The position numbers were made by a program, and so were the translations under genes. From Roseburia hominis (lineage in GTDB: Bacteria; Bacillota; Clostridia; Lachnospirales; Lachnospiraceae), in contig JAETOE010000004.1 in assembly GCA_021771815.1 (NCBI GenBank), positions 48,600 to 112,599 on the forward strand: 64,000 bases of DNA. The letters run 5' to 3'. Of the stretch, positions 23,872 to 32,673 are shown one piece after another. How positions within the stretch are numbered: the first letter of the stretch is position 1; each line of letters starts with the position of its first letter. The notes beneath the pieces are model-generated. The model did not search any database and was not told the DNA's origin. It was given only the letters and a program-made list of their open reading frames with translations.

Positions 23872-24792
23872 ATGAGATTAGTGACACGTTCGGATTTTGA
23901 TGGTCTTGCCTGTGGAGCATTGCTTCTGGAAGCGGGAATTATTGACAGTTGGAAATTTGCACATCCAAAGGATTTACAGGACGGACTTGTGGAGGTAAAC
24001 GAGAATGACTGCCTGGCAAATGTCCCATATGTCGAGGGCTGCGGTCTTTGGTTTGACCATCATTCCAGTGAGCATGAGCGGTTGGAACTGGAAGGAAAAT
24101 ATAAAGGTGAGAGCAGGATTACGCCGTCCTGTGCCAGAATTATTTACGAATATTATGGAGGGAAAGAGCGATTTCCTCAGTTCGATGATTTGATGGAAGC
24201 GGTTGATAAAGTAGATTCCGGCAACCTGACGATTGAAGAAGTTATGAATCCGCAGGGATGGATTCTTATTGGATTTTTGATGGATCCACGAACTGGCCTT
24301 GGAAGGTGGCGGCAGTTTTCGATTTCAAATTATCAGTTGATGGAAAAACTGATGTCAGCATGCCGCACGATGACAACGGAGGAGATTCTTGCGCTTCCGG
24401 ATGTAAAGGAGCGTGTTGAGGTCTATCATGAGCAGACGGATAAATTTAAGGAGATGGTGCAGAAGTACACCAGAGTAGAGGGAAATGTTATTATTTCCGA
24501 TTTGCGGGGTGTGGATCCGATTTATACCGGCAACCGGTTTATGATTTACGCAATGTATCCGGAACAGAATATTTCGGCATGGATTGTAAGCGGACGCGGA
24601 GGAATGGGCTGTTCGGCGGCTGTCGGTTACAGTATTTTAAACAGAACGTCCAATATTAATGTCGGAAGCCTTATGTTGAAATACAACGGCGGAGGGCACA
24701 AGAAGGTTGGTACCTGTCAGTTCTCTGATGAGAATATGGATTCAGAACTTCCGAAAATGTTGAAGGAATTATGTGATTTGGCAAATGCATAA
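23872..24792 (+). CDS. DHH-family phosphoesterase
   Basis: A 306-residue cytoplasmic protein of the DHH/DHHA1 superfamily. The N-terminal motif TRSDFDGLACGALL supplies metal-binding Asp residues, WFDHHSSEH is the DHH motif, and VDKVDSGNLT the next conserved Asp. The C-terminal GGGHKKVGTCQF is the DHHA1 substrate-binding signature. Members hydrolyse nanoRNA, cyclic dinucleotide products or polyphosphate; the exact substrate is not evident. The frame is open upstream, but the ATG at 23872 follows AAGGAG and begins the conserved strand. Confidence 0.88.
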   Translation: MRLVTRSDFDGLACGALLLEAGIIDSWKFAHPKDLQDGLVEVNENDCLANVPYVEGCGLWFDHHSSEHERLELEGKYKGESRITPSCARIIYEYYGGKERFPQFDDLMEAVDKVDSGNLTIEEVMNPQGWILIGFLMDPRTGLGRWRQFSISNYQLMEKLMSACRTMTTEEILALPDVKERVEVYHEQTDKFKEMVQKYTRVEGNVIISDLRGVDPIYTGNRFMIYAMYPEQNISAWIVSGRGGMGCSAAVGYSILNRTSNINVGSLMLKYNGGGHKKVGTCQFSDENMDSELPKMLKELCDLANA

Positions 24793-24803
24793 TATAGTTG
24801 ACA

Positions 24804-24841
24804 AAAGGGCATTCACTGAAGGTGTGTGCCCTTTAAAAATT
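24804..24841 (+). terminator. Intrinsic terminator of the DHH gene
   Basis: Arms AAAGGGCA (24804-24811) and TGCCCTTT (24827-24834) with inner CAC/GTG pairing, then AAAAATTT. Confidence 0.7.
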
Positions 24842-24862
24842 TAGTTGCAATTTAAAGAGTAA

Positions 24863-24899
24863 ATTAGCAAACCCCCAGTTCAACTGGAGATTTGCTAAT
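24863..24899 (-). terminator. Hairpin downstream of the TetR gene
   Basis: Nine-base arms ATTAGCAAA and TTTGCTAAT enclose an inner CCAGTT/AACTGG stem. Read on the minus strand it is followed by TTACTCTTT, a moderate terminator for the TetR gene. Confidence 0.6.
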
Positions 24900-24913
24900 A
24901 GCGCTCCAAAGGG

Positions 24914-25501
24914 CTATGTTTCTTTTTTGCCAAAATGCATATTGCCAATAAAGCCGTGGGAAATCAGTCCATAGATGCGCTCAATATCCTTTGGTGTGCC
25001 GGGGAGATTGCCGTCTATGATACGCACGGCGAAATTGAGCGTTGTTTCAATGATGAATACCCAGTAAAAATCGGGGTTGAATTTGAAAAAATGGCTGTTC
25101 TGGTGAATCAGCTTTACGAAAAGAGAATAAGAGGAGTCCTGCCCGGCAACGACATTGGCATCGTAATAGGACGACTGACGGTATTGTCTGTAATATTTTG
25201 CATAGTCGCCATGTTCAAGTAAAAAATTGAAGTAGCGAAACCATAAATCATGAATCGCCTGCGAGGGATGCAGAAGCTCTATTGGCGTCAGCTTAAGAAG
25301 CGGATCGATCTGCTTGTCAATGTAATATAAACACTCTGAAAAGAGTGTCGGTTTATTCGGGAAATTGTTAAAAATCGTTCCCTCGGAAATCCCCATGGAT
25401 GTTGCAATCTTCTTGGTAGTCGTGGTCTCCAGACCATATGCTGCTACATAATGAATGGTAGCTTCCATTATCATTGTGGGTGTAATCACTTGTTTTTTCA
25501 T
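24914..25501 (-). CDS. TetR/AcrR-family transcriptional regulator
   Basis: About 195 residues. The N-terminal helix-turn-helix is clear: ATIHYVAAYGLETTTTKKIA then GISEGTIFNNFPNKPTLF, the classical TetR recognition region, followed by a helical ligand domain with many aromatics. The ATG at 25501 is chosen, but no well-spaced ribosome binding site exists; a GTG six codons upstream (25519) lies directly against AAGG. A direct repeat GTGATTACA flanks the ATG. It is divergent from the duplicated promoter at 25619, whose palindrome is a good candidate operator. The ligand is unknown. Confidence 0.87.
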   Translation of the reverse strand: MKKQVITPTMIMEATIHYVAAYGLETTTTKKIATSMGISEGTIFNNFPNKPTLFSECLYYIDKQIDPLLKLTPIELLHPSQAIHDLWFRYFNFLLEHGDYAKYYRQYRQSSYYDANVVAGQDSSYSLFVKLIHQNSHFFKFNPDFYWVFIIETTLNFAVRIIDGNLPGTPKDIERIYGLISHGFIGNMHFGKKET

Positions 25502-25618
25502 AAATGTTGATGTAATCACCTTCTTTTCTATTATATCTATTATAATTTAGTAAATCTTTGAATGTCAATAATTGAGCAAAAATTGTCCCAAATTTAAAAA
25601 TTGTATAAATTATAAAAA

Positions 25619-25653
25619 TGAGTATTTACTCAAATTAAAAAGTCTGTTACCAT
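25619..25653 (+). promoter_or_regulatory. Duplicated promoter/operator facing the histidine kinase gene
   Basis: The palindrome TGAGTATTTACTCA (25619-25632) overlaps -35 TTTACT (25625-25630); a 17-base spacer leads to TACCAT (25648-25653). It is nearly base-for-base the surface-protein promoter at 18950, differing in the -10 by one base (TACTAT to TACCAT). Homology also extends upstream to ATGTCAATAATTG (25562, 18890). Confidence 0.75.
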
Positions 25654-25669
25654 AAGAGTAGGTGATTAT

Positions 25670-25935
25670 AGCAGGGGAAACTGGAATGTAGCAGTTTTGG
25701 CAGATGGTTCGGCAAAGATTACCTCTACGATACAAAATAATGCGAACCTTTATGATGCAGCAGATACGGCAACGCCGCTCGTGGCGGTCAGTAAGGGAGG
25801 GACAGAAGAAAAAGACGGACTCACTGTAACAAAGGCAGGCGTTGTGGGAACGAATACGGACGGAAGCAAATACATTGATTATACAATTAAAGTAAATTTT
25901 GCCGGAGGCGAAAGAGTCTGTTTGGAAAAAAGGAG
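25670..25935 (+). pseudogene. Fragment of the surface-protein gene
   Basis: Sequence from about 25674 to 25894 copies two internal parts of the gene at 19020: the stretch around 19847-19865 and then 20028-20215, joined with the intervening bases missing. It has no start codon of its own with a ribosome binding site, and the frame drifts into unrelated residues before the kinase gene. The few mismatches suggest a recent duplication. A TTG at 25697 could open a 103-codon frame, but this is probably not a functional gene. Confidence 0.75.
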
Positions 25936-25950
25936 GTACTTTGAGATAAA

Positions 25951-28900
25951 ATGCGTACACTTAAAAGCATCATCAATCATTATATGCGGATTGTTGTTCT
26001 GGCGCTAATCGTTACTCTTATGATCATCATACTTTACTTTCAAGTGGCTAATGAGCGGCAACAGGCCTATCGGCAAGCGAAGGAAACTTTCTACCAGATC
26101 GATCAGGTCCTGGAAGAAAATTCGGCGGAACTCACCGATATACAAAAGAGCTATAAGGACACTTGTCGGCACAATGCAGGGGTAATTGCCTATATTATAG
26201 AAGCCAGGCCCTCTGTTTTAGACAGCGTGGAGGAACTAAGGCACATTGCCGAGCTGGTAGAAGTTGATGAAATTCATATTTTTGACACATCAGGACGTAT
26301 TTTTACGGGAACTCATCCGGAATATTATGGTTATACTTTTGACTCAGGTGAACAGATTGGTTTTTTTAAGCCTTTACTCAACGACAAATTTCTGTGCCTT
26401 GTGCAGGATATAACACCTAATACGGCGGAAGACAAGATGATGCAGTACTCCGCTTTATGGAGCCGTAATGGAAAATATATTGTTCAGGTCGGTATGGAAC
26501 CCGTAAATGTTCTGAAGGTTACAGAAAAAAACGAACTGTCCCATATATTTTCCCTGCTGCGCGTCAATTCCGAAGCTAATTATTATGCGATTAATAAGGA
26601 AAGCGGAAAAATTGTCGGCTCTACCGACCTGTCCTGCGTTGAAAAAAATAGTTCGGAGATAGGCTTGGATTTTGAAACGATTGTTATTGACGAAGACGGC
26701 TTTTACACAAATGTAAATGATATAAAATCCTATTGTGTGTTTATGGAATCTGGTGAAAATTATATCGGACGTGTCATTTCTTGTCAGGATCTGTATCAGC
26801 AAGTTCCATTTACAATGTTAGAGTTTGCGATTTGTCTGGTTGCCGTTGTGATGATTTTGTTCTATGTGGTCACTTACTGTACAAACAAGTATGTGATTGA
26901 AGGCATTTATAGTATCAATAATAAACTGCATATTATCTCTCAGGGGGATCTGGACGAGACTGTCGATGTCAAAAGCAGTTTAGAATTTGCGGAGTTGAGT
27001 CGCTATATCAATCAGATGAAAAAGAGTATGATGGAAAACTACCGTAAGATGTCCTATGTCATTAGCAAAGCCCAAATGGCTATCGGTGTGTACGAATGCA
27101 ATCCGCAAATGAAAAAAGTATATCTGAGCGAATATGTTCCCGAAATCCTTGATTTAGAACCACAAGAGTGCGAGAGATTAGCTGCAGACTATAAGGTTTT
27201 CAGAAAATTCATCGACGATCTGCGTAAAAATACTGTTGAAGATGAAGTCTGTGTATATCATTATCGGCAACATTATTTCAAACTGTATGAGATCGAGGAT
27301 AATGACGATGTTTTTGGTGTCATTATCGATGTGACGGCAGGAGTTGAAAGGCGAAAAAAAATAGAGGGCGAACGCGAAGCAAAAAGTCGTTTTCTTTACA
27401 ATATGTCGCATGAAATCAGAACGCCAATTAATGCAATACTTGGAATGAACGAGATGATACTGCGCGAGACTCGGGACAAGCAGATTTTAACATATTCTTC
27501 AAACGTACAAAGTTCCGGAAAAATGCTGCTGTCTTTAGTAAATGACATTTTGGATGCGTCAAAGATTGAATCCGGGAAGATGGAAATTATTCCGGCAGAA
27601 TATAAAATGTCGAATGTGATCATGGATTTGTGGAATGTCATTTATTTACGTGCAAAGGAGAAAAATCTGGCGCTTGGCGTGGAAGTGGATGAGACGCTTC
27701 CCTGTGTTCTGTATGGCGATGACGTGCGGGTGAAGCAGATTGTGACAAACCTTTTGACAAATGCAGTAAAATACACAAAGGAAGGCAGTGTCCGGCTTAA
27801 GATTGCTTATGAACGTCAAAATGACGATGGACTTTTGTTGAAAATATCGGTGCAGGATACGGGGATTGGCATCCGGGAAGAAGATATGGGAAAGCTTTTT
27901 GAAAGTTTCCAGCGTATTGACGAAGAGGCAAACAGAAATATTGAAGGAACAGGGCTTGGTATGAATATTACAATGTCATTGCTTAAGATGATGGGCGGTG
28001 ATATGAAGGTTGATAGTGAATATCAGAAAGGTTCTACCTTTACCGTAAGCATACCGCAGAAAATTATAAGCGATGAACCTACAGGCAGCTTTCAGCAGAT
28101 ACAGGAAAGAAATTCACAGCAGAACGGCAGCAAAGGGGGCGGCTTTATAGCGCCTGAAGGATGTACGCTTGTGGTGGATGACAATGAAATGAACCGAACC
28201 GTGTTTAAGGCTCTGTTAAAACGGACAAAAATGCAGGTTGTGACGGCAGAATCAGGAAAACAATGTCTGGAATATGTGCAGAAACAGAAATTCCATATTA
28301 TTTTTATGGATCATATGATGCCTGAAATGGATGGAATTGATGCATTGCATGAAATCAAGAGGCTTGCAAAGAGTACGGATTTCCCAAATAAAGATACGCC
28401 GGTTATTGTACTGACGGCGAATGCCGTGGCGGGTGCCAGGGAGAAGTATCTTGCAGAAGGATTTGCAGATTTTCTGACAAAACCGATTGATGCAGAACTT
28501 TTGGAACAGACAATATGTGAATATCTTCCAAAGGAACTGATTCAATCAGTCGAAGAAACGGACAATGATTCGGAAGCCGAAAATGGCACGGATGAATATG
28601 ACCGTTATCTGGAACAGGGGATTTCTATCAGAAACGGACTAAAGCATTCCCAGGACGACATGGAAATCTATATGGATTTTGTGCGGTTATTTATAAATGA
28701 CAAAAGTAAAATAGAATTGCTGCGGGAGTATCTATCTGCACATAATATGAAAGATTATGCTATTTTAGTACATGCTTTAAAAGGAAATGCGCGAACACTC
28801 GGTGCGGATAAACTGGCAGACATAGCATATGAGCATGAGATGCAGAGCAAGGCGGGACAGGAGGATTATGTATCTGTACACTGGGAGGAACTGGAACAGG

Positions 28901-29211
28901 TATGGGAAGCTACACTGGAAACATTGAAAGAAATTTATAAAAGATATGCTCCAAAACAGGAGAAAACAGACATTCCATATAACGGCGAACTGCTTGAACT
29001 GCCGCAGGAGAAGCTTGATGAAATGGTAGCGTTGATAGATGATTTCAAAACGGATGCGGCAGTGGGACAGATAAAAGAATGGCTGAAAAATCCTTTACCT
29101 TGGGATATGAAACAGCGGCTTACGAATGCTTTGGCAGCAATAAAAGATGAGTATGATGAGGATAAAGCAATAGAGATTCTGAAGAACAATCAGGAGGATA
29201 ATAAACTATGA
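25951..29211 (+). CDS. Hybrid sensor histidine kinase with receiver and HPt domains
   Basis: A 1086-residue membrane kinase. TM1 at about 12-31, an external sensor of about 250 residues (dCache-like size), TM2 at about 287-309, HAMP to about 360, a PAS-like linker to about 460, and the dimerisation domain with phospho-accepting His487 (MSHEIRTPIN). Then an ATPase domain (NLLTNAVKYT, DTGIGI, GTGLGMNI), a receiver with phospho-Asp787 (MDHMMPEMDG), and an HPt domain with His941 (HALKGNARTLGA). GGAGG precedes the ATG. The next gene, a lone receiver, overlaps by 4 bases and is the likely final phosphate acceptor. Confidence 0.92.
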   Translation: MRTLKSIINHYMRIVVLALIVTLMIIILYFQVANERQQAYRQAKETFYQIDQVLEENSAELTDIQKSYKDTCRHNAGVIAYIIEARPSVLDSVEELRHIAELVEVDEIHIFDTSGRIFTGTHPEYYGYTFDSGEQIGFFKPLLNDKFLCLVQDITPNTAEDKMMQYSALWSRNGKYIVQVGMEPVNVLKVTEKNELSHIFSLLRVNSEANYYAINKESGKIVGSTDLSCVEKNSSEIGLDFETIVIDEDGFYTNVNDIKSYCVFMESGENYIGRVISCQDLYQQVPFTMLEFAICLVAVVMILFYVVTYCTNKYVIEGIYSINNKLHIISQGDLDETVDVKSSLEFAELSRYINQMKKSMMENYRKMSYVISKAQMAIGVYECNPQMKKVYLSEYVPEILDLEPQECERLAADYKVFRKFIDDLRKNTVEDEVCVYHYRQHYFKLYEIEDNDDVFGVIIDVTAGVERRKKIEGEREAKSRFLYNMSHEIRTPINAILGMNEMILRETRDKQILTYSSNVQSSGKMLLSLVNDILDASKIESGKMEIIPAEYKMSNVIMDLWNVIYLRAKEKNLALGVEVDETLPCVLYGDDVRVKQIVTNLLTNAVKYTKEGSVRLKIAYERQNDDGLLLKISVQDTGIGIREEDMGKLFESFQRIDEEANRNIEGTGLGMNITMSLLKMMGGDMKVDSEYQKGSTFTVSIPQKIISDEPTGSFQQIQERNSQQNGSKGGGFIAPEGCTLVVDDNEMNRTVFKALLKRTKMQVVTAESGKQCLEYVQKQKFHIIFMDHMMPEMDGIDALHEIKRLAKSTDFPNKDTPVIVLTANAVAGAREKYLAEGFADFLTKPIDAELLEQTICEYLPKELIQSVEETDNDSEAENGTDEYDRYLEQGISIRNGLKHSQDDMEIYMDFVRLFINDKSKIELLREYLSAHNMKDYAILVHALKGNARTLGADKLADIAYEHEMQSKAGQEDYVSVHWEELEQVWEATLETLKEIYKRYAPKQEKTDIPYNGELLELPQEKLDEMVALIDDFKTDAAVGQIKEWLKNPLPWDMKQRLTNALAAIKDEYDEDKAIEILKNNQEDNKL

Positions 29212-29606
29212 CAAACAAAAGAAGTATTGTGGCAGTGGATGACAGCATGATTATATTAAGGATGCTTGAAAAGTTGTTGAGCAAAGAATATGTTTTCCAT
29301 GCATTCTCGAAGGGGATGCGTGCTCTTAAATATTTAAAAGATGAGGGCAGGCCGGATCTGATTATTTTAGATATTGAAATGCCGGAAATTGATGGATTTA
29401 AAATGCTTGAAATGATACGCCAAAAAGATGAGTTGAAAGAAGTGCCGGTTCTTTTTCTAACATCAAATCGCGATAAAGATCACGTCGTAAAGGCAATCGA
29501 GGGTGGTGCGAATGATTATACATTAAAGCCGATTGACGAGGAAGTGTTCATGGATAAAGTGCGCAAACTGCTAAAGGAAGACAAAATCAGTTGGGGAGAT
29601 GTGTAA
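29208..29606 (+). CDS. Stand-alone response-regulator receiver protein
   Basis: A 132-residue protein consisting only of a CheY-like receiver: acidic pair Asp11-Asp12, phospho-acceptor Asp55 (LIILDIEMPEIDG), switch Thr/Ser in FLTSNRDK and the conserved Lys in YTLKPID. It has no DNA-binding or enzymatic output domain. It overlaps the hybrid kinase gene by 4 bases (ATGA), so the two are co-translated. Output is probably protein-protein, or phosphate is passed on to another partner. Confidence 0.92.
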   Translation: MTNKRSIVAVDDSMIILRMLEKLLSKEYVFHAFSKGMRALKYLKDEGRPDLIILDIEMPEIDGFKMLEMIRQKDELKEVPVLFLTSNRDKDHVVKAIEGGANDYTLKPIDEEVFMDKVRKLLKEDKISWGDV

Positions 29607-29650
29607 ATAACAGTAAAAATAGAGACGATAAGAAGCAGAAATGAAAAATA

Positions 29651-29690
29651 AACGGTATGGATAGCCGTAAAAAGGGCTTTCCATACCGTT
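29651..29690. terminator. Bidirectional terminator between the receiver and LUD genes
   Basis: Eleven-base arms AACGGTATGGA (29651-29661) and TCCATACCGTT (29680-29690), inner AGCC/GGCT, with A and T runs on the outer sides. Confidence 0.8.
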
Positions 29691-29754
29691 TTGTTTCATC
29701 GGGAAGTCTGCCGTATTCTTGTATAAAAGTTCGAATTTTATAAATCGTGCCGCA

Positions 29755-30393
29755 TCAATATCCAAGCTCTTCTCCAATCAGGATCACTTTGATGCGCCCC
29801 GGAATGCCGCTTCGCCTTGTGATGACGACCTGGTTGCAGATGCAGTCAGGGGACAGGCAGTCGGAACATACGCCGGTAGAAGCGCAGGGGGTATGCTTGC
29901 CGAGCCGTTTGCAGTTCATCGGAGTGGCGGTGTTATGTACGCGGCTTAAGGCTTCTTCGACGTTGGCTGCCACTTTGTTCATGCCTGCCATGACAATGAC
30001 CTGCTCCGGTCCGTAAATCAGGGCTGCGACACGGTTTCCTGTACCGTCAATATTTACAAGTTCGCCGTTTGCCGTGATCGCGTTGGCGCTCATAAAGTAG
30101 AAATCAGCGGAGAGGGCGTCGTGATAGAGCTGCTTTGTCTCTTCCGGCGTTTTTGCGGTGGCGCGGTCAATAAGCCGGATATTAGGGTCGTGGCGCAGCG
30201 CAGTGAGCATGCCGATGTCCTCTAAGGTCATGGAACCGCCGAAAGAGACGGTACAATTTGGTTTGAGATAGGAGAACGCCAGCTTTTCTGCCTCTTCTAC
30301 TGTTGTACAGTAGCAGGCGTCCATGTTGCGCTTTTTCATTTTTTCGATGATTGTGCCCGCGAGGGTTTCGTAATGCATTTGCTTTGGGGTCAT
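29755..30393 (-). CDS. LUD-domain protein (LutC/YkgG-like)
   Basis: A 212-residue cytoplasmic protein of the LUD fold, related to lactate-utilisation proteins. The motif VSFGGSMTLEDIGM is the expected signature. A Cys cluster near the C-terminus (CASTGVCSDCLSPDCIC, five Cys) suggests an iron-sulfur or zinc site. It is not next to lutA or lutB, so a role in lactate oxidation is not supported by context. AAGGAGG sits at a good distance from the ATG at 30393. Confidence 0.8.
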   Translation of the reverse strand: MTPKQMHYETLAGTIIEKMKKRNMDACYCTTVEEAEKLAFSYLKPNCTVSFGGSMTLEDIGMLTALRHDPNIRLIDRATAKTPEETKQLYHDALSADFYFMSANAITANGELVNIDGTGNRVAALIYGPEQVIVMAGMNKVAANVEEALSRVHNTATPMNCKRLGKHTPCASTGVCSDCLSPDCICNQVVITRRSGIPGRIKVILIGEELGY

Positions 30394-30469
30394 GTTGTTT
30401 GCCTCCTTATTATGTAATCAATCCTTTAGGAATAAGTATAACACGTTTTTGCTCCGTGTTGTATGCTGC

Positions 30470-30497
30470 TTGACTTTTTTTTCTAAGCAGATAAAAT
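30470..30497 (+). promoter_or_regulatory. Promoter of the ABC exporter gene
   Basis: TTGACT (30470-30475), 16-base spacer, TAAAAT (30492-30497). Confidence 0.55.
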
Positions 30498-30534
30498 AAG
30501 AGAAGGTTTTGTAAGAAGGAAAGTGAGAGGAAGT

Positions 30535-32271
30535 ATGAGCCAGAATTTAAAGAAAATGTTATCTTATTATAAGCCGTATCGTGTTATTTTCTGGGCGGAT
30601 ATGTTTTTTGCAATGCTTTCAGCGGGAGTGGCGCTTGTAATCCCGCTTGTAATCCGTTATGTGACATATACGCTGGTCTATGAGGAGACGGCGGTCATTC
30701 TGCAGCAGATTAAGGTGATTGCGGTCATTCTTCTGGCTATGGTAGCGGTTGACTGTTATAGCAAGTTTTTTATCTCGAATTACGGACATGTGATGGGTGC
30801 GAAAATTGAGTACAATATGCGCGCGGAAATTTTCGAGCATTTTCAGAAGTTGTCTTTTACATTCTATGACAATCAGAAAGTAGGGCAGCTGATGAGCCGA
30901 ATCACGACGGATTTGTTTGATATTACGGAGCTGATGCACCACGGACCGGAAAATATCATTCTCTCTGTGATCAAGATCGCAGGAGCGTTCGTGATTCTTG
31001 TGAATATCAGTCCGATGCTGGCATTGGCGGCGTTTGCCGTCCTGCCGTTCATGTTTGCCTATGCGTATTGGCTGAATGGGAAGATGCGCCGTGCATTCCG
31101 GCAGAACCGTGTGAAAATTGCGGAGATCAATGCGCAGATCGAGGATAATTTGTCGGGAATCCGCGTGGTGAAGTCCTTTGCAAATGAGGAGATCGAGAAG
31201 GAGAAGTTTGGGCTGGGAAATGCCGGCTTTCTTTCCGCCAAGAAGAACAGCTATCATTATATGGGAAGCTTTCAGGCGGGGCTTGGCGCATTTACCACGC
31301 TGATCCAGGTCAATGTGATTCTGGCGGGGACCCTTTTGATCGTGAATGGGAGCATAGATGTGAGCGATCTTGTCACCTTTGTGCTCTATATCAGTGTATT
31401 TACTGATCCGGTGCGGACGTTGATCGATTTCACCGAGCAGTTCCAGAACGGTTATAGCGGTTTCGAGCGTTTCTGCGAGATTATGTCAATCGAGCCGGAC
31501 ATCAAGGACAGCGAGGATGCGGCGGAGCTTCGTGACGTGAAGGGCGATATTTCGTTTGAAAACGTGTCCTTTCAGTATGAGGAGAATGCGGAGCAGGTGC
31601 TTTCCCATATCAATCTGAATGTGCCTGCCGGGGCGTACATGGCGTTAGTAGGTTCCTCGGGAGCGGGGAAGAGCACGCTCTGTTCGCTGATTCCGCGTTT
31701 CTATGACGTGACGGAGGGAGCGGTGAAGATCGACGGAAAGGACGTCAGAGGGCTTACGTTAAAGAGTCTGCGCGACCACATCGGTATCGTACAGCAGGAC
31801 GTCTACCTGTTCGTCGGAACCGTCTACGACAACATTCTCTATGGCAGGCCGGACGCGACCAGGGAGGAGGTCACCTGGGCGGCAAAGAACGCGAATGCGC
31901 ATGAATTCATTATGTCGCTGCCCAAGGGGTATGACACGGACATCGGACAGCGCGGCATTAAGCTTTCCGGCGGTCAGAAGCAGCGGCTTTCCATTGCGCG
32001 GGTATTTTTAAAGAATCCTCCGATTCTGATTTTCGACGAGGCGACGTCCGCGCTCGATAATGAGAGCGAGAAGGTCGTGCAGGATTCGCTGGAGAAGCTT
32101 GCGAAGAACCGCACCACGTTTGTAATAGCGCACCGCCTTTCCACGATAAAGAATGCCGAGCGCATCCTTGTGCTTACGGAGAATGGAATCGAGGAAGAGG
32201 GAACGCATGAAGAACTGCTCGGGAAGGGCGGCATCTACGAGAAATTGTACTCTATGCAATTTCATAAATAA
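30535..32271 (+). CDS. ABC exporter, fused permease and ATPase (MdlB/MsbA type)
   Basis: A 578-residue half-transporter. Six membrane segments occupy about residues 15-300; the nucleotide-binding domain follows with Walker A GSSGAGKST, the signature LSGGQKQRLS, Walker B ILIFDEATSALD and the H-loop IAHRLST. A GTG four codons upstream is possible, but GAGAGGAAG favours the ATG at 30535. A single gene implies a homodimer. The substrate (drug, lipid or peptide) is not apparent, and no peptidase domain is present. Confidence 0.93.
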   Translation: MSQNLKKMLSYYKPYRVIFWADMFFAMLSAGVALVIPLVIRYVTYTLVYEETAVILQQIKVIAVILLAMVAVDCYSKFFISNYGHVMGAKIEYNMRAEIFEHFQKLSFTFYDNQKVGQLMSRITTDLFDITELMHHGPENIILSVIKIAGAFVILVNISPMLALAAFAVLPFMFAYAYWLNGKMRRAFRQNRVKIAEINAQIEDNLSGIRVVKSFANEEIEKEKFGLGNAGFLSAKKNSYHYMGSFQAGLGAFTTLIQVNVILAGTLLIVNGSIDVSDLVTFVLYISVFTDPVRTLIDFTEQFQNGYSGFERFCEIMSIEPDIKDSEDAAELRDVKGDISFENVSFQYEENAEQVLSHINLNVPAGAYMALVGSSGAGKSTLCSLIPRFYDVTEGAVKIDGKDVRGLTLKSLRDHIGIVQQDVYLFVGTVYDNILYGRPDATREEVTWAAKNANAHEFIMSLPKGYDTDIGQRGIKLSGGQKQRLSIARVFLKNPPILIFDEATSALDNESEKVVQDSLEKLAKNRTTFVIAHRLSTIKNAERILVLTENGIEEEGTHEELLGKGGIYEKLYSMQFHK

Positions 32272-32292
32272 TGAGCCGTGCCAAGCGGAAAA

Positions 32293-32340
32293 GATACAAA
32301 TATTTCGTGCTTGCACGAGAATATTTGTATCTTTGGAGAT
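32293..32340 (+). terminator. Intrinsic terminator of the ABC exporter gene
   Basis: Arms of about 18 bases, GATACAAATATT(T)CGTGC and its complement (32293-32310, 32313-32331), with one bulge, followed by TTTGG. Confidence 0.75.
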
Positions 32341-32488
32341 TGATAGGGCGAAGCCCCCTGAACGAGTGAGCTATGCTCACGAGTGCAGGAGCACGGCGTG
32401 GTGGATGCGTCAATGCGGACTGATAGGGCGAAGCCCCCTGAACGAGTGAGCTATGCTCACGAGTGCAGGAGCACGGCGTGATGGATGC
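32341..32488 (+). repeat. 80-base-period tandem repeat, two copies
   Basis: Copies at 32341-32408 and 32421-32488 differ by a single base over 68, separated by a 12-base spacer. Each contains the stem GTGAGC-TAT-GCTCAC and two further short pairings. No coding potential is evident. The unit follows a terminator and precedes the Rpn-family gene. Confidence 0.85.
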
Positions 32489-32673
32489 AAAAATTATTCT
32501 TGTAATTTTAAGAAAATTGTGCTACATTCAACATATCTTATTTTTAGATTCATTTATTCTATAACATTCTACTTGGTCTTACGACCACAGGCGAATCGCC
32601 GCATATTCCAAGAAAGCAGAGAGAGTTTTGTATTGCACAGGCAGAAGAAAAAAATTATAATGGAGGAAACCAT

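Noticed and set aside
25501..25519. GTG start at 25519 for the TetR gene
   Set aside because: AGG directly abuts the GTG, leaving no spacing for ribosome binding; the ATG at 25501 is a conventional start for the helix-turn-helix domain, though its own signal is weak.
29755..30393. Lactate-utilisation operon
   Set aside because: Only a LUD-type gene is present; lutA and lutB-like genes are missing on both sides.
32633..32661. TTGCAC-17-TATAAT promoter upstream of the Rpn gene
   Set aside because: The predicted start would fall after the ribosome binding site GGAGG (32662), leaving no leader for it. It may be chance in A/T-rich sequence.
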